NCBI GenBank assembly: GCA_963663495.1
Contig: OY760427.1
Coordinates: 5,208,001-5,272,000, forward strand
Direction: 5' to 3'
DNA length: 64,000 bases
From: G963663495 sp963663495
GTDB taxonomy: Bacteria > Bacteroidota > Rhodothermia > Rhodothermales > Bin80
Positions 29,740 through 38,530 of this stretch are shown here, piece after piece. The notes under the pieces are model-generated. The model ran no database searches. It worked only from the letters and a program-made list of their open reading frames with translations, and was not told where the DNA came from. A program made the position numbers and the translations under genes. The first letter of the stretch is position 1; every line of letters begins with the position of its first letter.

Positions 29740-30624
29740 GTGAACGCTGCCGCGCGACGCTTCCGCAGCGGGTTCGTGGCCTTGGTAGGGTTGCCAAATG
29801 TAGGGAAGAGCACGCTGCTGAATGCTTTGCTGCGCCGGAAACTCTCTATCGTGACCCGCAAGGCCCAGACAACACGGCGCCGCATTCTGGGAATTGAAAC
29901 CGCAGCAGATGCACAGATCATCTTCGTGGATACGCCGGGCGTGCTCATGCCTCGGTACAAGCTGCAATCATCCATGATGCGCGAGGTGGCACGAGCCGTC
30001 TCTGATGCGGATCTCGTGGTAATGTTAATAGATGCAACGGCCACTCATTTGGATACACTAGGATTGAACCAGACGGCGCAATGCCCGACAATCCTGGCAT
30101 TGAACAAGATGGACCGCACGACAAAGGATAAGGCCCTTCCGGTCGCAGCGTGGTATGCGGAGCAGCGAGAATTTGAGTCGGTGGTCCCGATCTCTGCACT
30201 GAAAGGTACCAATGTGGATGTACTGCGCCGCGAAATCGTGAAGAGACTACCGTTCGGGCCGGCATACTTTGAGGCGGACCAGATTAGCAACCTTCCGGAA
30301 CGGTTTTTTGTAGCTGAGATCGTTCGTGAGAAACTCTTTGAAAGGTATTGGGACGAGATCCCGTACGCGACCGCCGTGCATGTGGCCCGGTATGAAGCGA
30401 GGGAGGCGGCCAAGAATTTTGTCGAGGTGGACATCGTAGTTGAGCGTCCAACGCAGAAACAGATCCTCATCGGCGCAAAGGGTGGTGGATTGAAGGCGGT
30501 AGGAACGGTGGCTCGCCGCGACATTGAGGCCTTCCTCGGGAAACCGGTCTACCTCGCACTGAACGTGAAGGTGCGCCGCGACTGGCGCAACCGGGACGAG
30601 CTGCTACGCTCCTACGGCTATTGA
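29740..30624 (+). CDS. era: GTPase Era (16S rRNA binding)
   Basis: A roughly 294-residue GTPase for 30S ribosome maturation. G1 is GLPNVGKST, G3 DTPG, G4 NKMD and G5 SALKG. The C-terminal KH domain has IGAKGGGLKAVGT and ends near LLRSYGY. A GTG at 29740, 4 bases after the pdxJ stop, gives MNAAARRFRSGFVALVG, the usual Era N-terminus. The open frame extends back to 29704, overlapping pdxJ. Its last 21 bases overlap the end of the convergent pdxB gene. Confidence 0.95.
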   Translation: MNAAARRFRSGFVALVGLPNVGKSTLLNALLRRKLSIVTRKAQTTRRRILGIETAADAQIIFVDTPGVLMPRYKLQSSMMREVARAVSDADLVVMLIDATATHLDTLGLNQTAQCPTILALNKMDRTTKDKALPVAAWYAEQREFESVVPISALKGTNVDVLRREIVKRLPFGPAYFEADQISNLPERFFVAEIVREKLFERYWDEIPYATAVHVARYEAREAAKNFVEVDIVVERPTQKQILIGAKGGGLKAVGTVARRDIEAFLGKPVYLALNVKVRRDWRNRDELLRSYGY

Positions 30625-31767
30625 AAGCGCCTCTTCAACAGGAATGCGCAGGCCGTCAGGGATGCCTGCGGGGTCTAGCGTGTGCAGTCGAAAGGACCTC
30701 CGGCGGGGGAAATTGCGCCGGAGGTCGCGGAAGCCCGAAGCTGTCACGCCGGCCGATCGCCGTGCAAGACTCCGTAAACGTGCATCATCCGCTGATAGGT
30801 TGTACATCTGGTGCGCTATAGCCTGCAACCATGCTGTCTCATCAAGTGCCTGATCCGGGGCCCTGATCCTCAGTTGATCTCCCGGTTCAGGAGCGAGAAC
30901 ACTACGCGGGTTCCAGAGGGAGGGGAAGTCCAAGTGATGCAGAAGCGCATTATACAGCATCACGGTGCCATTTACCTTGCCATCATACGAGTGGCCCGCA
31001 ATGTGCGGTGTCGCAACGGATACCGCTTGTACCAGGTGCCGGGACGGTGAAGGCTCCCCTTCCCAGACATCAAGGACGGACTCGGCAATGTGCCCCCGCT
31101 GGAGGCACGAAAGTAGGGCAGCGTTGTCGACTACTGCGCCGCGCGCGGTGTTCAGTAACCAGGCCCTTGGCTGCAGAAGCCCGAGCCGGTCGTTATCCAG
31201 GAGCCGGTATGTAGGATGTCGTCCACCACGCGTGAGCGGGACATGTACGGTCACAATATCCGAGGATTCAAGAAGACAGCGAAGCGAGACGAATTCATCG
31301 GGGGCAGCGGGTGCTAGAAACGGGTCGCATTTAAGAATGCGGAGGCCCAACGCATGGGCGCGAACAACAAGGCGCGAGCCAATATTGCCGCATCCTATGA
31401 CGCCGAGCGTTCTGCCGCGCAGCCGCGTCCCGGATCGCACGGCCAGCAGAAGCAACGCTGTCATCACATACTCTACGACAGACTCCGCATTGGACCCCGG
31501 CGTGCTTGCAAAAGCGATTTCTCGACGATGTAGCGCCGCCGTGTCAATGTGGTCGGTGCCTGCAGACGCCGCACCCACAAACCAAACGCGACTACGCGCC
31601 ATCATTTCATCCGAGACGCGCGTGGCGCTGCGAACCAACAACACATCCGCGTCTGCCAATGGCGCGGGTGGGATAGCGGGGCCCGTGTAGGTCGTTACCG
31701 TACCGTGCGCCCGGAAGGCTTGCTCAACAAACGGGATACTCTCATCGGCCAGAAAACGTAGACTCAC
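30604..31767 (-). CDS. pdxB: Erythronate-4-phosphate dehydrogenase
   Basis: An NAD-dependent D-2-hydroxyacid dehydrogenase of 387 residues in the second step of the deoxyxylulose-dependent vitamin B6 pathway. It begins LRFLADESIPFVEQAF, as PdxB does. It contains the Rossmann motif GVIGCGNIGSRL, the substrate-side ATRVSDE and GAASAGTDHID segments, the catalytic ARGAVVD and EGEPSP regions, and HIAGHSYDGKVNGT. A PdxB-type C-terminal dimerisation domain follows. Together with pdxJ it supports de novo PLP synthesis. Confidence 0.94.
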   Translation of the reverse strand: MSLRFLADESIPFVEQAFRAHGTVTTYTGPAIPPAPLADADVLLVRSATRVSDEMMARSRVWFVGAASAGTDHIDTAALHRREIAFASTPGSNAESVVEYVMTALLLLAVRSGTRLRGRTLGVIGCGNIGSRLVVRAHALGLRILKCDPFLAPAAPDEFVSLRCLLESSDIVTVHVPLTRGGRHPTYRLLDNDRLGLLQPRAWLLNTARGAVVDNAALLSCLQRGHIAESVLDVWEGEPSPSRHLVQAVSVATPHIAGHSYDGKVNGTVMLYNALLHHLDFPSLWNPRSVLAPEPGDQLRIRAPDQALDETAWLQAIAHQMYNLSADDARLRSLARRSAGVTASGFRDLRRNFPRRRSFRLHTLDPAGIPDGLRIPVEEALSIAVGA

Positions 31768-31778
31768 CGTCTATCCGC

Positions 31779-32495
31779 TCAGAATCCGATTGCTATCCGC
31801 AGCATGGCGCTATTCAAAGCCTGCGACTCGTTAGGGGTCAGTTTCACCGAGCCAATAACGAGCTGGTCCTCAATAAAGTTGGTGATCCCCCAAGTAAAAG
31901 CCACCTCAGGAATAAGTCGGAGGCTACCTACCGCGAACTGCAAACCTAGCCCTGCCTCTCCTCCAATTGATGGGGTTCGGATGTGACTGAGGAACTCTAC
32001 GTTGGAGATTGCAGTCATCCGGCCTACTGGTCCGACAAATATTATTGGCTGAAAGGCCCTAGGGCCGATTTTGTACCGGATCAGCAGGGGTATTTCCAGT
32101 AGAGTGACATCAAAGTTGTCCTGTACCTCAGAAGTGTGCTCGTTGAGGCCCTCAAACAGCATCCCGGCATCCTTGTACCGCGCTCCGAGTCGAAAGCTGA
32201 TCGGGCCGGGGGTTTCAATCCACAGCTCCACATGCCAGCCATTCTTGCTGTCAAATGTGGCTTTACGATCGTCAATGTCAATATCACTAAGCTGGTCGAA
32301 GTTCAGGCCTATCGTTGCACCGAACTTCTGCGTGTATGCCATGTGGGATCCTGCAATCCAAACCACGGCCAGCATGACCCAGATGTGCCGCCGCGCCACT
32401 CTTGTTACCGAGACAGCGAGCGTCCGGATGCAGCGACTTGGGGTACCGATTCCCTGCGGCTGGGAACGAATGAATAAGGGTACGGGGATACGCAT
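31779..32495 (-). CDS. Outer-membrane beta-barrel protein
   Basis: About 238 residues from ATG 32495 (the frame opens at 32528). A hydrophobic segment (IWVMLAVVWIAGSHMAYTQ) precedes repeated amphipathic strands such as FGATIGLNF, ISFRLGARYK, TLLEIPLLIRYKIG, AGLGLQFAVG and the terminal MLRIAIGF. The last residue is aromatic, as expected for BAM-inserted barrels. It fits the PorT-like/OmpW-like small barrel families of Bacteroidota. The specific function is unknown, and the N-terminus before the signal sequence is unusually long, so the start is uncertain. Confidence 0.78.
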   Translation of the reverse strand: MRIPVPLFIRSQPQGIGTPSRCIRTLAVSVTRVARRHIWVMLAVVWIAGSHMAYTQKFGATIGLNFDQLSDIDIDDRKATFDSKNGWHVELWIETPGPISFRLGARYKDAGMLFEGLNEHTSEVQDNFDVTLLEIPLLIRYKIGPRAFQPIIFVGPVGRMTAISNVEFLSHIRTPSIGGEAGLGLQFAVGSLRLIPEVAFTWGITNFIEDQLVIGSVKLTPNESQALNSAMLRIAIGF

Positions 32496-32567
32496 TACAT
32501 GGACTCTTCGTTGTGGAGTGCAACACAAGCTAGCCGGGCGGGTTTTGGCGTAGCAGAATCACGATAG

Positions 32568-32575
32568 ATTTATTT
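32568..32575. repeat. Exact 8-bp target duplication of TnpB copy C (left)
   Basis: ATTTATTT immediately precedes the left terminus of copy C. The identical ATTTATTT at 34033-34040 immediately follows its right terminus. A perfect 8-bp duplication is the clearest sign of cut-and-paste (DDE-type) insertion. Confidence 0.88.
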
Positions 32576-34032
32576 GGGAGTTATATGGCTGAGTGCCACG
32601 CGTTTTCGCAGGAATTACTTTTTGTGCTTTGGTGGTGCAGACAGGATGGCTTTCGCCAGTTTTTCATAATCGGTTCCCGCTTTTCACGAAAAACTGCAAT
32701 TATTTCAAATAACTCAACACGCGAGTATTCATGCTATATACTTACCATATATTAGGGAGCTATATACCACAGTGCCATGCCCGAAACGGTTAGTGCATAC
32801 CGCAATATCACATACAGGCTGTTGCCCGGAAGTCGGAGTAACGCCAAGCACCTTGCTGGATTAGCGGGTGCGTGTAGGTTTGTGTGGAATGCCATCCTCG
32901 CAGAGCAGAGCGAGGCGTACAAGAAAGCGAAAGAGGCTGGAGAGAAGCCGCCCTCGGTAAGCTTCTTCTCGCTGGGGAAGCGGTTCACGGAGCTGCCCCG
33001 CACGGTCGAGTGGCTACCTGAATACTCCTTTGGTGTCGTTAGATACACATTGAAATATCAAGCGGATGCATGGAAGGCATTCTTCAAGGAGGGTAAGAGA
33101 AGACCGAGATTCCATTCCAGACGTGGTAGTACGCCTTCGTTCACGATCCCGGATAACGTAAGGGTTCGGGATGGCAAGCTGTATATCCCGAGAGTGGGAT
33201 ATATGGCGCTCCGCAGGCGGGGAGGCAACCCGTACCCTGATGGTATACCCGTCAAAGCCACGGTAAAGAAGAACGCCGGCAAAGGGTATGCTGTCATCTG
33301 CTACAAGATGGAGGCACCTGTAATAGAGGATACCGGCGGTGCTGTAGGCATTGACCGTAATTGCGGGCAGGTCGCTATGGTCTCCAAAGAGGGCGATACA
33401 AGCATTATCAGACAACCGGATACCAAGCGTCTTGATGCCAACTTGAAGCGGCATCAGCGAAGACTGGCGAGACAGAAGAAAGGCTCCAACCGTCGTAACA
33501 GGCGGAAGCATAGAATCGCCCGCATACAGCGGAAGCGTGCTAACATCCTCAAGAATGCGAACCACCAGGTAAGTCGCAGTATTGCCAATTGCTCCTCAAC
33601 GGTGATACTGGAGGACCTGAAGATCAAAGCGATGACACGCTCAGCTAAGGGGACGATGGAGAACTTTGGCACAAACGTCAGACAGAAGTCTGGCCTCAAC
33701 CGTGGAAAACTGCGAACAGGTTGGGGCCAGCTGGATCAGATGCTGAGCTATAAGTGCTGCAAGGTGATAAAGGTTACCGCTGCCTATACCAGTCAGCGGT
33801 GTTCTGTGTGTGGGCACACAGAAGCGAGTAACCGTAAGACACGGAGCAAATTCACGTGTATGTTCTGTGGACATACGGATCATGCAGACCTGAATGCGGC
33901 TGCAAACATACTGGCCTCCGGGATTGGGGCTTCTGCACGGCGAGGGGCGTTCGGGTTACCGACCCCTATGACCCGTGAAATTGATACTAGCGCCTCACTG
34001 TGTACAGTTGGTCACTCACGCATATAATTCCC
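32576..34032 (+). mobile_element. TnpB element copy C (intact)
   Basis: A 1457-bp intact element. The left end is GGGAGTTATATGGCTGAGT; the right end CACTCACGCATATAATTCCC is an imperfect inverted copy. The 200-bp leader is followed by one uninterrupted tnpB whose stop codon lies 5 bases before the end. It is flanked by an exact 8-bp direct repeat. The right end lies only 11 bases before the bshA start codon, so the insertion has replaced whatever promoter or ribosome-binding site bshA had beyond those bases. Confidence 0.93.
32777..34027 (+). CDS. tnpB: TnpB RNA-guided nuclease
   Basis: A 416-residue OrfB/TnpB protein. An N-terminal helix-turn-helix part with RFVWNAILAEQSEAY is followed by a beta-barrel/WED-like region. 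The RuvC catalytic triad D193 (GIDRN), E279 (VILEDL) and D371 (HADLNAA) is complete. The zinc ribbon has C342, C345, C361 and C364. Known TnpB proteins are DNA endonucleases guided by an omega RNA transcribed from the 3' part of the gene and the right end. No TnpA is encoded. The last six codons (VGHSRI) lie within the terminal inverted repeat, so the repeat is partly coding. Confidence 0.94.
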   Translation: MPETVSAYRNITYRLLPGSRSNAKHLAGLAGACRFVWNAILAEQSEAYKKAKEAGEKPPSVSFFSLGKRFTELPRTVEWLPEYSFGVVRYTLKYQADAWKAFFKEGKRRPRFHSRRGSTPSFTIPDNVRVRDGKLYIPRVGYMALRRRGGNPYPDGIPVKATVKKNAGKGYAVICYKMEAPVIEDTGGAVGIDRNCGQVAMVSKEGDTSIIRQPDTKRLDANLKRHQRRLARQKKGSNRRNRRKHRIARIQRKRANILKNANHQVSRSIANCSSTVILEDLKIKAMTRSAKGTMENFGTNVRQKSGLNRGKLRTGWGQLDQMLSYKCCKVIKVTAAYTSQRCSVCGHTEASNRKTRSKFTCMFCGHTDHADLNAAANILASGIGASARRGAFGLPTPMTREIDTSASLCTVGHSRI

Positions 34033-34043
34033 ATTTATTTGGC

Positions 34044-35198
34044 ATGAATATTGGCATAAGTTGCTATCCGGTGTACGGGGGAAGCGGCGTAGTGGCAACG
34101 GAGCTCGGGAAAGCCCTCGCGCAGCGAGGGCACCAGATCCATTTTATTGCTTACTCAATTCCCTTCAGGCTGGAACATATTACAAGGAACATCGCCTTCC
34201 ACGAAGTCAGCGTCACCAACTACCCGCTGTTCCAATATCCACCGTACGCGCTGTCCCTTACGAGCATGATGGTGGATGTTGCCAAATTTGAGGCGTTGGA
34301 CCTGCTCCATGTACACTATGCCATTCCGCACGCAACGAGTGCTGTGCTGGCACGAGAAATCTTGGAGCGCCAGGGAATACGCATCCCCGTCGTCACAACC
34401 CTCCATGGCACGGACATCACGATCGTCGGTCAGGATCCTTCCTTTCTTCCTGTAGTGAAGTATTCCATAGACCAGTCGGATGGAGTAACGGCCGTTTCAA
34501 AGTACCTGCGGGATGAAACCATTGAAGCCTTTGGAACAGGCGATCGCATTGAGGTCATTCCCAATTTCATTGATGCGGCCCGGTTCAAGCGGCGCCCGAA
34601 CGACTCCCTGCGGCGGGCCATGTGTGCGGGCGACGAGCACATCCTCATACATATCTCCAACTTTCGGCCAGTCAAGAACGCCTCTCATGTAGTGCGGGTC
34701 TTGCGACGGTTGCGCCGGCAAGGATTGGCCGTACGACTTCTTTTTGTAGGTGATGGCCCGGATCGCCCCGCCGTTGAGCACCTTGCGCGGGAGTTGGGTG
34801 TGCACAAGCATGTACGGTTCCTCGGTAAGCAGGGACCTGTAGAAGAAATTCTTTCCATTGCCGATGTTTTCCTTATGCCGAGCGGATCAGAGTCCTTCGG
34901 TCTCGCCGCATTGGAGGCGATGGCTTGCGGGGTGCCCGTAGTCTCCAGCGACGCCGGGGGATTGCCAGAGCTACTAAATGGTTCTGATGCTGGCTATATC
35001 TGTCCGCTGGGTGATATAGACACGTACACCAAGCGTTGCATGCAACTCTTTCGGAACCAGGCCCAGCACAAGCGCATGGCTACGAGTGCGCGCCAGTACG
35101 CCGTGCGGCATTTTCAGACGGCTGCCGTGGTATCGCAGTACGAAACCTACTACGAACAGGTGCGAACTAAGGTTGGCACCGCTTCCGGTAATACGTAG
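34044..35198 (+). CDS. bshA: N-acetyl-alpha-D-glucosaminyl L-malate synthase
   Basis: A 384-residue GT4 glycosyltransferase for the first step of bacillithiol synthesis (UDP-GlcNAc plus L-malate). MNIGISCYPVYGGSGVVATE is the family N-terminus, so ATG 34044 is preferred to the frame that begins inside the TnpB element (33975). Other features are HVHYAIPHA, TTLHGTDIT, SNFRPVKN and the donor-binding SGSESFGLAALEAM. The TnpB element ends 11 bases upstream, so expression may depend on element-derived or read-through transcription. The 3' end overlaps the convergent folA by 32 bases. Confidence 0.95.
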   Translation: MNIGISCYPVYGGSGVVATELGKALAQRGHQIHFIAYSIPFRLEHITRNIAFHEVSVTNYPLFQYPPYALSLTSMMVDVAKFEALDLLHVHYAIPHATSAVLAREILERQGIRIPVVTTLHGTDITIVGQDPSFLPVVKYSIDQSDGVTAVSKYLRDETIEAFGTGDRIEVIPNFIDAARFKRRPNDSLRRAMCAGDEHILIHISNFRPVKNASHVVRVLRRLRRQGLAVRLLFVGDGPDRPAVEHLARELGVHKHVRFLGKQGPVEEILSIADVFLMPSGSESFGLAALEAMACGVPVVSSDAGGLPELLNGSDAGYICPLGDIDTYTKRCMQLFRNQAQHKRMATSARQYAVRHFQTAAVVSQYETYYEQVRTKVGTASGNT

Positions 35199-35676
35199 CA
35201 AACCGTAATCCCTCTCCGGGGATATTCCGGCATTGTCTAAACTCGGTGTCCAACAAGTGTTCATACGGAGGGAAGAACACATCGCCCTGGTACAGGCCGT
35301 CCACCAAGGTGAGCTCCAGCGTATCTGCCAGCGGAAGTGCTTCCGCATACACATCTGAACCGCCACCGATAAAAACCTTACCAGCATCCTTCGCCGAGTC
35401 AATAGCATCGGCTAGCGTGGTAAACGTCTCAGCACCCGCCTGCGGAGTCCTGCTGAGCACGAGCATTCGGCGACCGGGCAAGGGTCCGCAGAGCTTTTCT
35501 TGCAGCGCGCGCCATGTGCGTCGGCCTACGATTACGGGACAGCCGTACGTAAGCCTTTTGAACCGCTTAAGGTCTTCCGGCAGGTGCCACGGAAGTCGCA
35601 GCCCCCTGCCGATTACGCGATTTTCAACGGCGATCGCGGCAATTACGATGATTTCAGCCCGCCCCGCATGTGTCAC
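35167..35676 (-). CDS. folA: Dihydrofolate reductase
   Basis: A 169-residue DHFR that reduces dihydrofolate with NADPH. IIVIAAIAVENRVIG and LPWHLPEDLKRFKRLT give the folate site; CPVIVGRRTWRAL and VFIGGGSDVYAEAL give the cofactor site. The GTG start overlaps the stop of the MamK-like gene by four bases (GTGA), so the two are co-translated. The partner enzyme thyA lies about 19 kb away (54493-55407) rather than next to it. Confidence 0.94.
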   Translation of the reverse strand: MTHAGRAEIIVIAAIAVENRVIGRGLRLPWHLPEDLKRFKRLTYGCPVIVGRRTWRALQEKLCGPLPGRRMLVLSRTPQAGAETFTTLADAIDSAKDAGKVFIGGGSDVYAEALPLADTLELTLVDGLYQGDVFFPPYEHLLDTEFRQCRNIPGEGLRFATYYRKRCQP

Positions 35677-36677
35677 ATATCCTCCCAGTACTCCATAGGC
35701 ATGTCCTGCGCCAGCTCAAGGGCTCCTTGAGCGCCGGTATACAGGGGATCCTCAACGGCAGAGACCCGGAATGCACCATAGTCGGACAACGCCTCCGTTA
35801 GGGCAGCCTCAATATTTATTATCTGGCTTCCTCCACCCGCAACATATACATGCTTGCGCACCTTTTCCTGGAAGGCTGGATCGTATCGGGAGATAAGGTC
35901 CATGAGCGTTTCTGTTATGGCGGGTACCAGCCCGTGGCAGGCTTGCTGCAGCTCATTTGTTATGTCATGCTGGCTGAACTTGCCCGCAATTGGAAGACTC
36001 ACCTTGACGGGCTTGGAGCGTTTTCCTATGAATCCAAACTGCTCCTTGAATTCCCGTGCGTTGTCTTCGGTGAATACCGTGTCCGGAAACTTTTCTTTCA
36101 ACAGGTCAAACAATTGCCTATCCACATTATCGCCTGCAGATTGCAGGGATCGTTGATCTTCCTCTGACGGCATGGTTCCATGCATGACGCAGAAATCAAT
36201 TGTCCCCGCACCGATATCCACGACCACAGCTTTATCCAATGCACCTAGGTTGTAGGCTACAGCAAAGGGTTCTGATACGACCATCAACGTGTCCGCATAC
36301 TCTCGCACGGCATCGCGAATCGCCAACTTATTTACCCGTAGTGCCTCTGCAGGTACGCCTACTGCAGCAAGAATGCGTTGCTCCTTTGAAGGTCCAACAA
36401 GTTGAATAAGGTGGTGTATCAGCCGGCGTACCGACTCCTCGCTCAAGCGCGTTCCGTCACGAATAACACCATGCTCCAAAGGCCGGACCAAATTGACGGA
36501 CAGATGATGGTCAAGCGCATCCTGGCCGAACAGAATGTCCCGCTTGAGTACTTTGCGGGCGATAAAATCCTTGGGCCAGCCAACATAGCTGTGGGTCCAT
36601 TGGCGTTGGCCATTACTGGCTGCAATGGCGCTTCTCGAAGTACCCAAGTCAATTCCAATATGAAGGATGTCAGCCAT
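35673..36677 (-). CDS. MamK-like actin-family ATPase
   Basis: A 334-residue actin/Hsp70-superfamily protein. The phosphate-1 motif is IDLGTSRSA, phosphate-2 is VVDIGAGTIDFC, and the adenosine motif is VAGGGSQI. Long shared segments (SYVGWPKDFIARK, VSEPFAVAYNL, DNVDRQLFDLL, and the tail MPMEYWEDM) resemble MamK, the filament that aligns magnetosomes, more than MreB or DnaK as I recall those sequences. Such MamK-like proteins also occur in non-magnetic bacteria, where they may form cytoskeletal filaments. It is upstream of and coupled to folA, and downstream of a cell-wall amidase. Confidence 0.8.
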   Translation of the reverse strand: MADILHIGIDLGTSRSAIAASNGQRQWTHSYVGWPKDFIARKVLKRDILFGQDALDHHLSVNLVRPLEHGVIRDGTRLSEESVRRLIHHLIQLVGPSKEQRILAAVGVPAEALRVNKLAIRDAVREYADTLMVVSEPFAVAYNLGALDKAVVVDIGAGTIDFCVMHGTMPSEEDQRSLQSAGDNVDRQLFDLLKEKFPDTVFTEDNAREFKEQFGFIGKRSKPVKVSLPIAGKFSQHDITNELQQACHGLVPAITETLMDLISRYDPAFQEKVRKHVYVAGGGSQIINIEAALTEALSDYGAFRVSAVEDPLYTGAQGALELAQDMPMEYWEDM

Positions 36678-36713
36678 TTTGCGATTTATTGAATTGTTTA
36701 TTGACCATAGTGG

Positions 36714-37823
36714 CTACCAGCGACCAAGGTACGTAAGAATACCCGACCCTAAGGCCTCGGCGATATTATTGAGGTACTCATCCTGACGAAGCAGGGATTC
36801 GTCTTTTCTCGTACTGATCACAGAAATTTCTGCGAGGGCTGCCGGTACAGGCACTCCAGACAATATGACGAAGGGTCCGGGTTTTATTCCCCAGTCGCGC
36901 GCTTCGGAATTTACTTTCCGGACAGCATCAAAAACCTTGTTCTGAATCGCTTGTGCGAGTCTCTCGGACTCTTCCCGCTTCATCGTACTACCAAGCGAGG
37001 AAAGCATCTCCTGCCATTCAAAGCGTGAATACCCGGAATCAAGGTTTTCTCTTGCTGCCAAGCTGAGCGCTTCTCCCCCTCCGCCAAAGCCAAAATAAAA
37101 GGTCTCCACCATGGATAGCGGCTGTGGGAGTGCATTGACATGTAACGAGATAAAAAGGTCGGCCTCTGCCTCAATGGCTATGGCCACGCGATCTTTCAGA
37201 CTCACTCTTTCGTCATCATCTCGTGTCATCTTTACTTGGAATCCGGCGTGTTCCAATATCCTGCGGAGCCTTCTCGCAACATCAATGGTGACTGTTTTTT
37301 CATACAGGTTGGTTGGGCCCACCGCCCCCGGATCCCGTCCGCCGTGACCGGGATCAATCACGATGGTCTTAACCCCGAGGCCGAACAATTCGGCGAGCGG
37401 CACGGGGGCATCGCCTAGCTCCGGGCCGGGCGCCATGGAGGAAACCGGGGCGCTTGACTCTGCGTCAGCTGAATGTCCGGCACCGGGTTGGAGCAGTACT
37501 CGTCCCGCCGCCACGGCCAATACGGCGACAATTCCAGCCAAACCGACGACTAGCCACCTGCGGGTACCACGGATAGGCGCCGTCGCAACGCGACCGTCAA
37601 TTCGAAGATTATCCTGGTACAGCTCGTGAAACACGTTGTCCGCTACCGCGAACTTAACAACGGCCCGCTTTGTCCTCTCACGCTGTATCAATGCGGCAGA
37701 TAAATCCCCTGTCGTAGATTGAACGCGTTCGACCAGTTTACTTGGACGAACGAAGCGCATGTGACGCAAAACGGGCAGTAAGACTGCCCTGACCAAGGGA
37801 CGCAGAACTAACACGTTAGTCAA
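36714..37823 (-). CDS. Membrane-anchored N-acetylmuramoyl-L-alanine amidase
   Basis: A 369-residue protein. A cytoplasmic N-terminal part (1-88) is followed by one transmembrane helix (about 90-112, LVVGLAGIVAVLAVAAGRVLL), a short linker, and a zinc-dependent Amidase_3 domain. The metal-binding set is IDPGHGG (H160), E175 and the FISLHVNA histidine, with a terminal catalytic glutamate region ALAEISVIS. It cuts the bond between muramic acid and the stem peptide in the periplasm. It lies 36 bases upstream of the MamK-like gene on the same strand, suggesting an operon joining wall cleavage and filament formation. Confidence 0.92.
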   Translation of the reverse strand: MTNVLVLRPLVRAVLLPVLRHMRFVRPSKLVERVQSTTGDLSAALIQRERTKRAVVKFAVADNVFHELYQDNLRIDGRVATAPIRGTRRWLVVGLAGIVAVLAVAAGRVLLQPGAGHSADAESSAPVSSMAPGPELGDAPVPLAELFGLGVKTIVIDPGHGGRDPGAVGPTNLYEKTVTIDVARRLRRILEHAGFQVKMTRDDDERVSLKDRVAIAIEAEADLFISLHVNALPQPLSMVETFYFGFGGGGEALSLAARENLDSGYSRFEWQEMLSSLGSTMKREESERLAQAIQNKVFDAVRKVNSEARDWGIKPGPFVILSGVPVPAALAEISVISTRKDESLLRQDEYLNNIAEALGSGILTYLGRW

Positions 37824-38530
37824 TGATAAGGGATGAAGAGACTATAGTGATACATTTTATTGTTCCTTACAAGGCAGCTTTGGCTAATTTGCTTAGCCTG
37901 CGCCTATCCATCCTACCTCTTCATCCATAATAATTCAAAACGAATTTCAGTGACCATTGTTTTAACGCCTATGACTTTCCTCATTGCCAAGAGTAGTGGA
38001 AGTAATTCTCTATTGCCTGCACATCGGCCGTCAGTCTTCCAGCCATAGTCACTTTACGCAATGATGGTATGAAGTGTAATGATTATGCGCGAGGCGGCTA
38101 ACTAAGCGTTTCAAACCTGATGTGTACCACAGCTTTCGTCAGCCAGGCGTATCCTGCATTGAGCAGGGATATACTGCGGAAGTAGTGATATAATGACGAT
38201 CAGGTCAGTGGACTTTTTCCTCTCGGATGACTCACTGTTCGAAATCATGACGTACGTTTTTCCATCTGTATTATAGATTTTCTGGGCTTGGCCTACCCTG
38301 TACCCATAAATCATCCATTGCGGTTAGATTTTGGGTCAGTTCTGGTCAACTCTCGCTGGCATGGCTGTCGGAATAATTCGGGTATTTCGGCCTGGCAGGT
38401 ATGGTGTGTGACTTGAGGTGAATAATGCCATCCTCTCGTGCGGATACGCGATCTCTTCCTGCGCCGCTTCCCCTGCCCAATTCCCGCTTCAGGTTACTTT
38501 CATTTTGAAACTTGTTGTTTATGTTCCGAC
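37824..38530. other. Intergenic region before the IS4/DUF4338 element
   Basis: A stretch of about 700 bases without a firm gene. A 67-codon reverse frame (38111-38314) contains YRVGQAQKIYNTDGKTYVMIS and is rich in Ser and Lys; it could be a fragment or chance. The left end of the IS4-type element must lie in the right part, but no clear terminal repeat could be assigned. Confidence 0.4.

Noticed and set aside
26716..34032. Ordinary IS200/IS605 elements
   Set aside because: No tnpA is present, the ends form inverted repeats, and 8-bp direct repeats flank the copies. The TnpB protein belongs to that superfamily, but the mobile unit does not behave like it.
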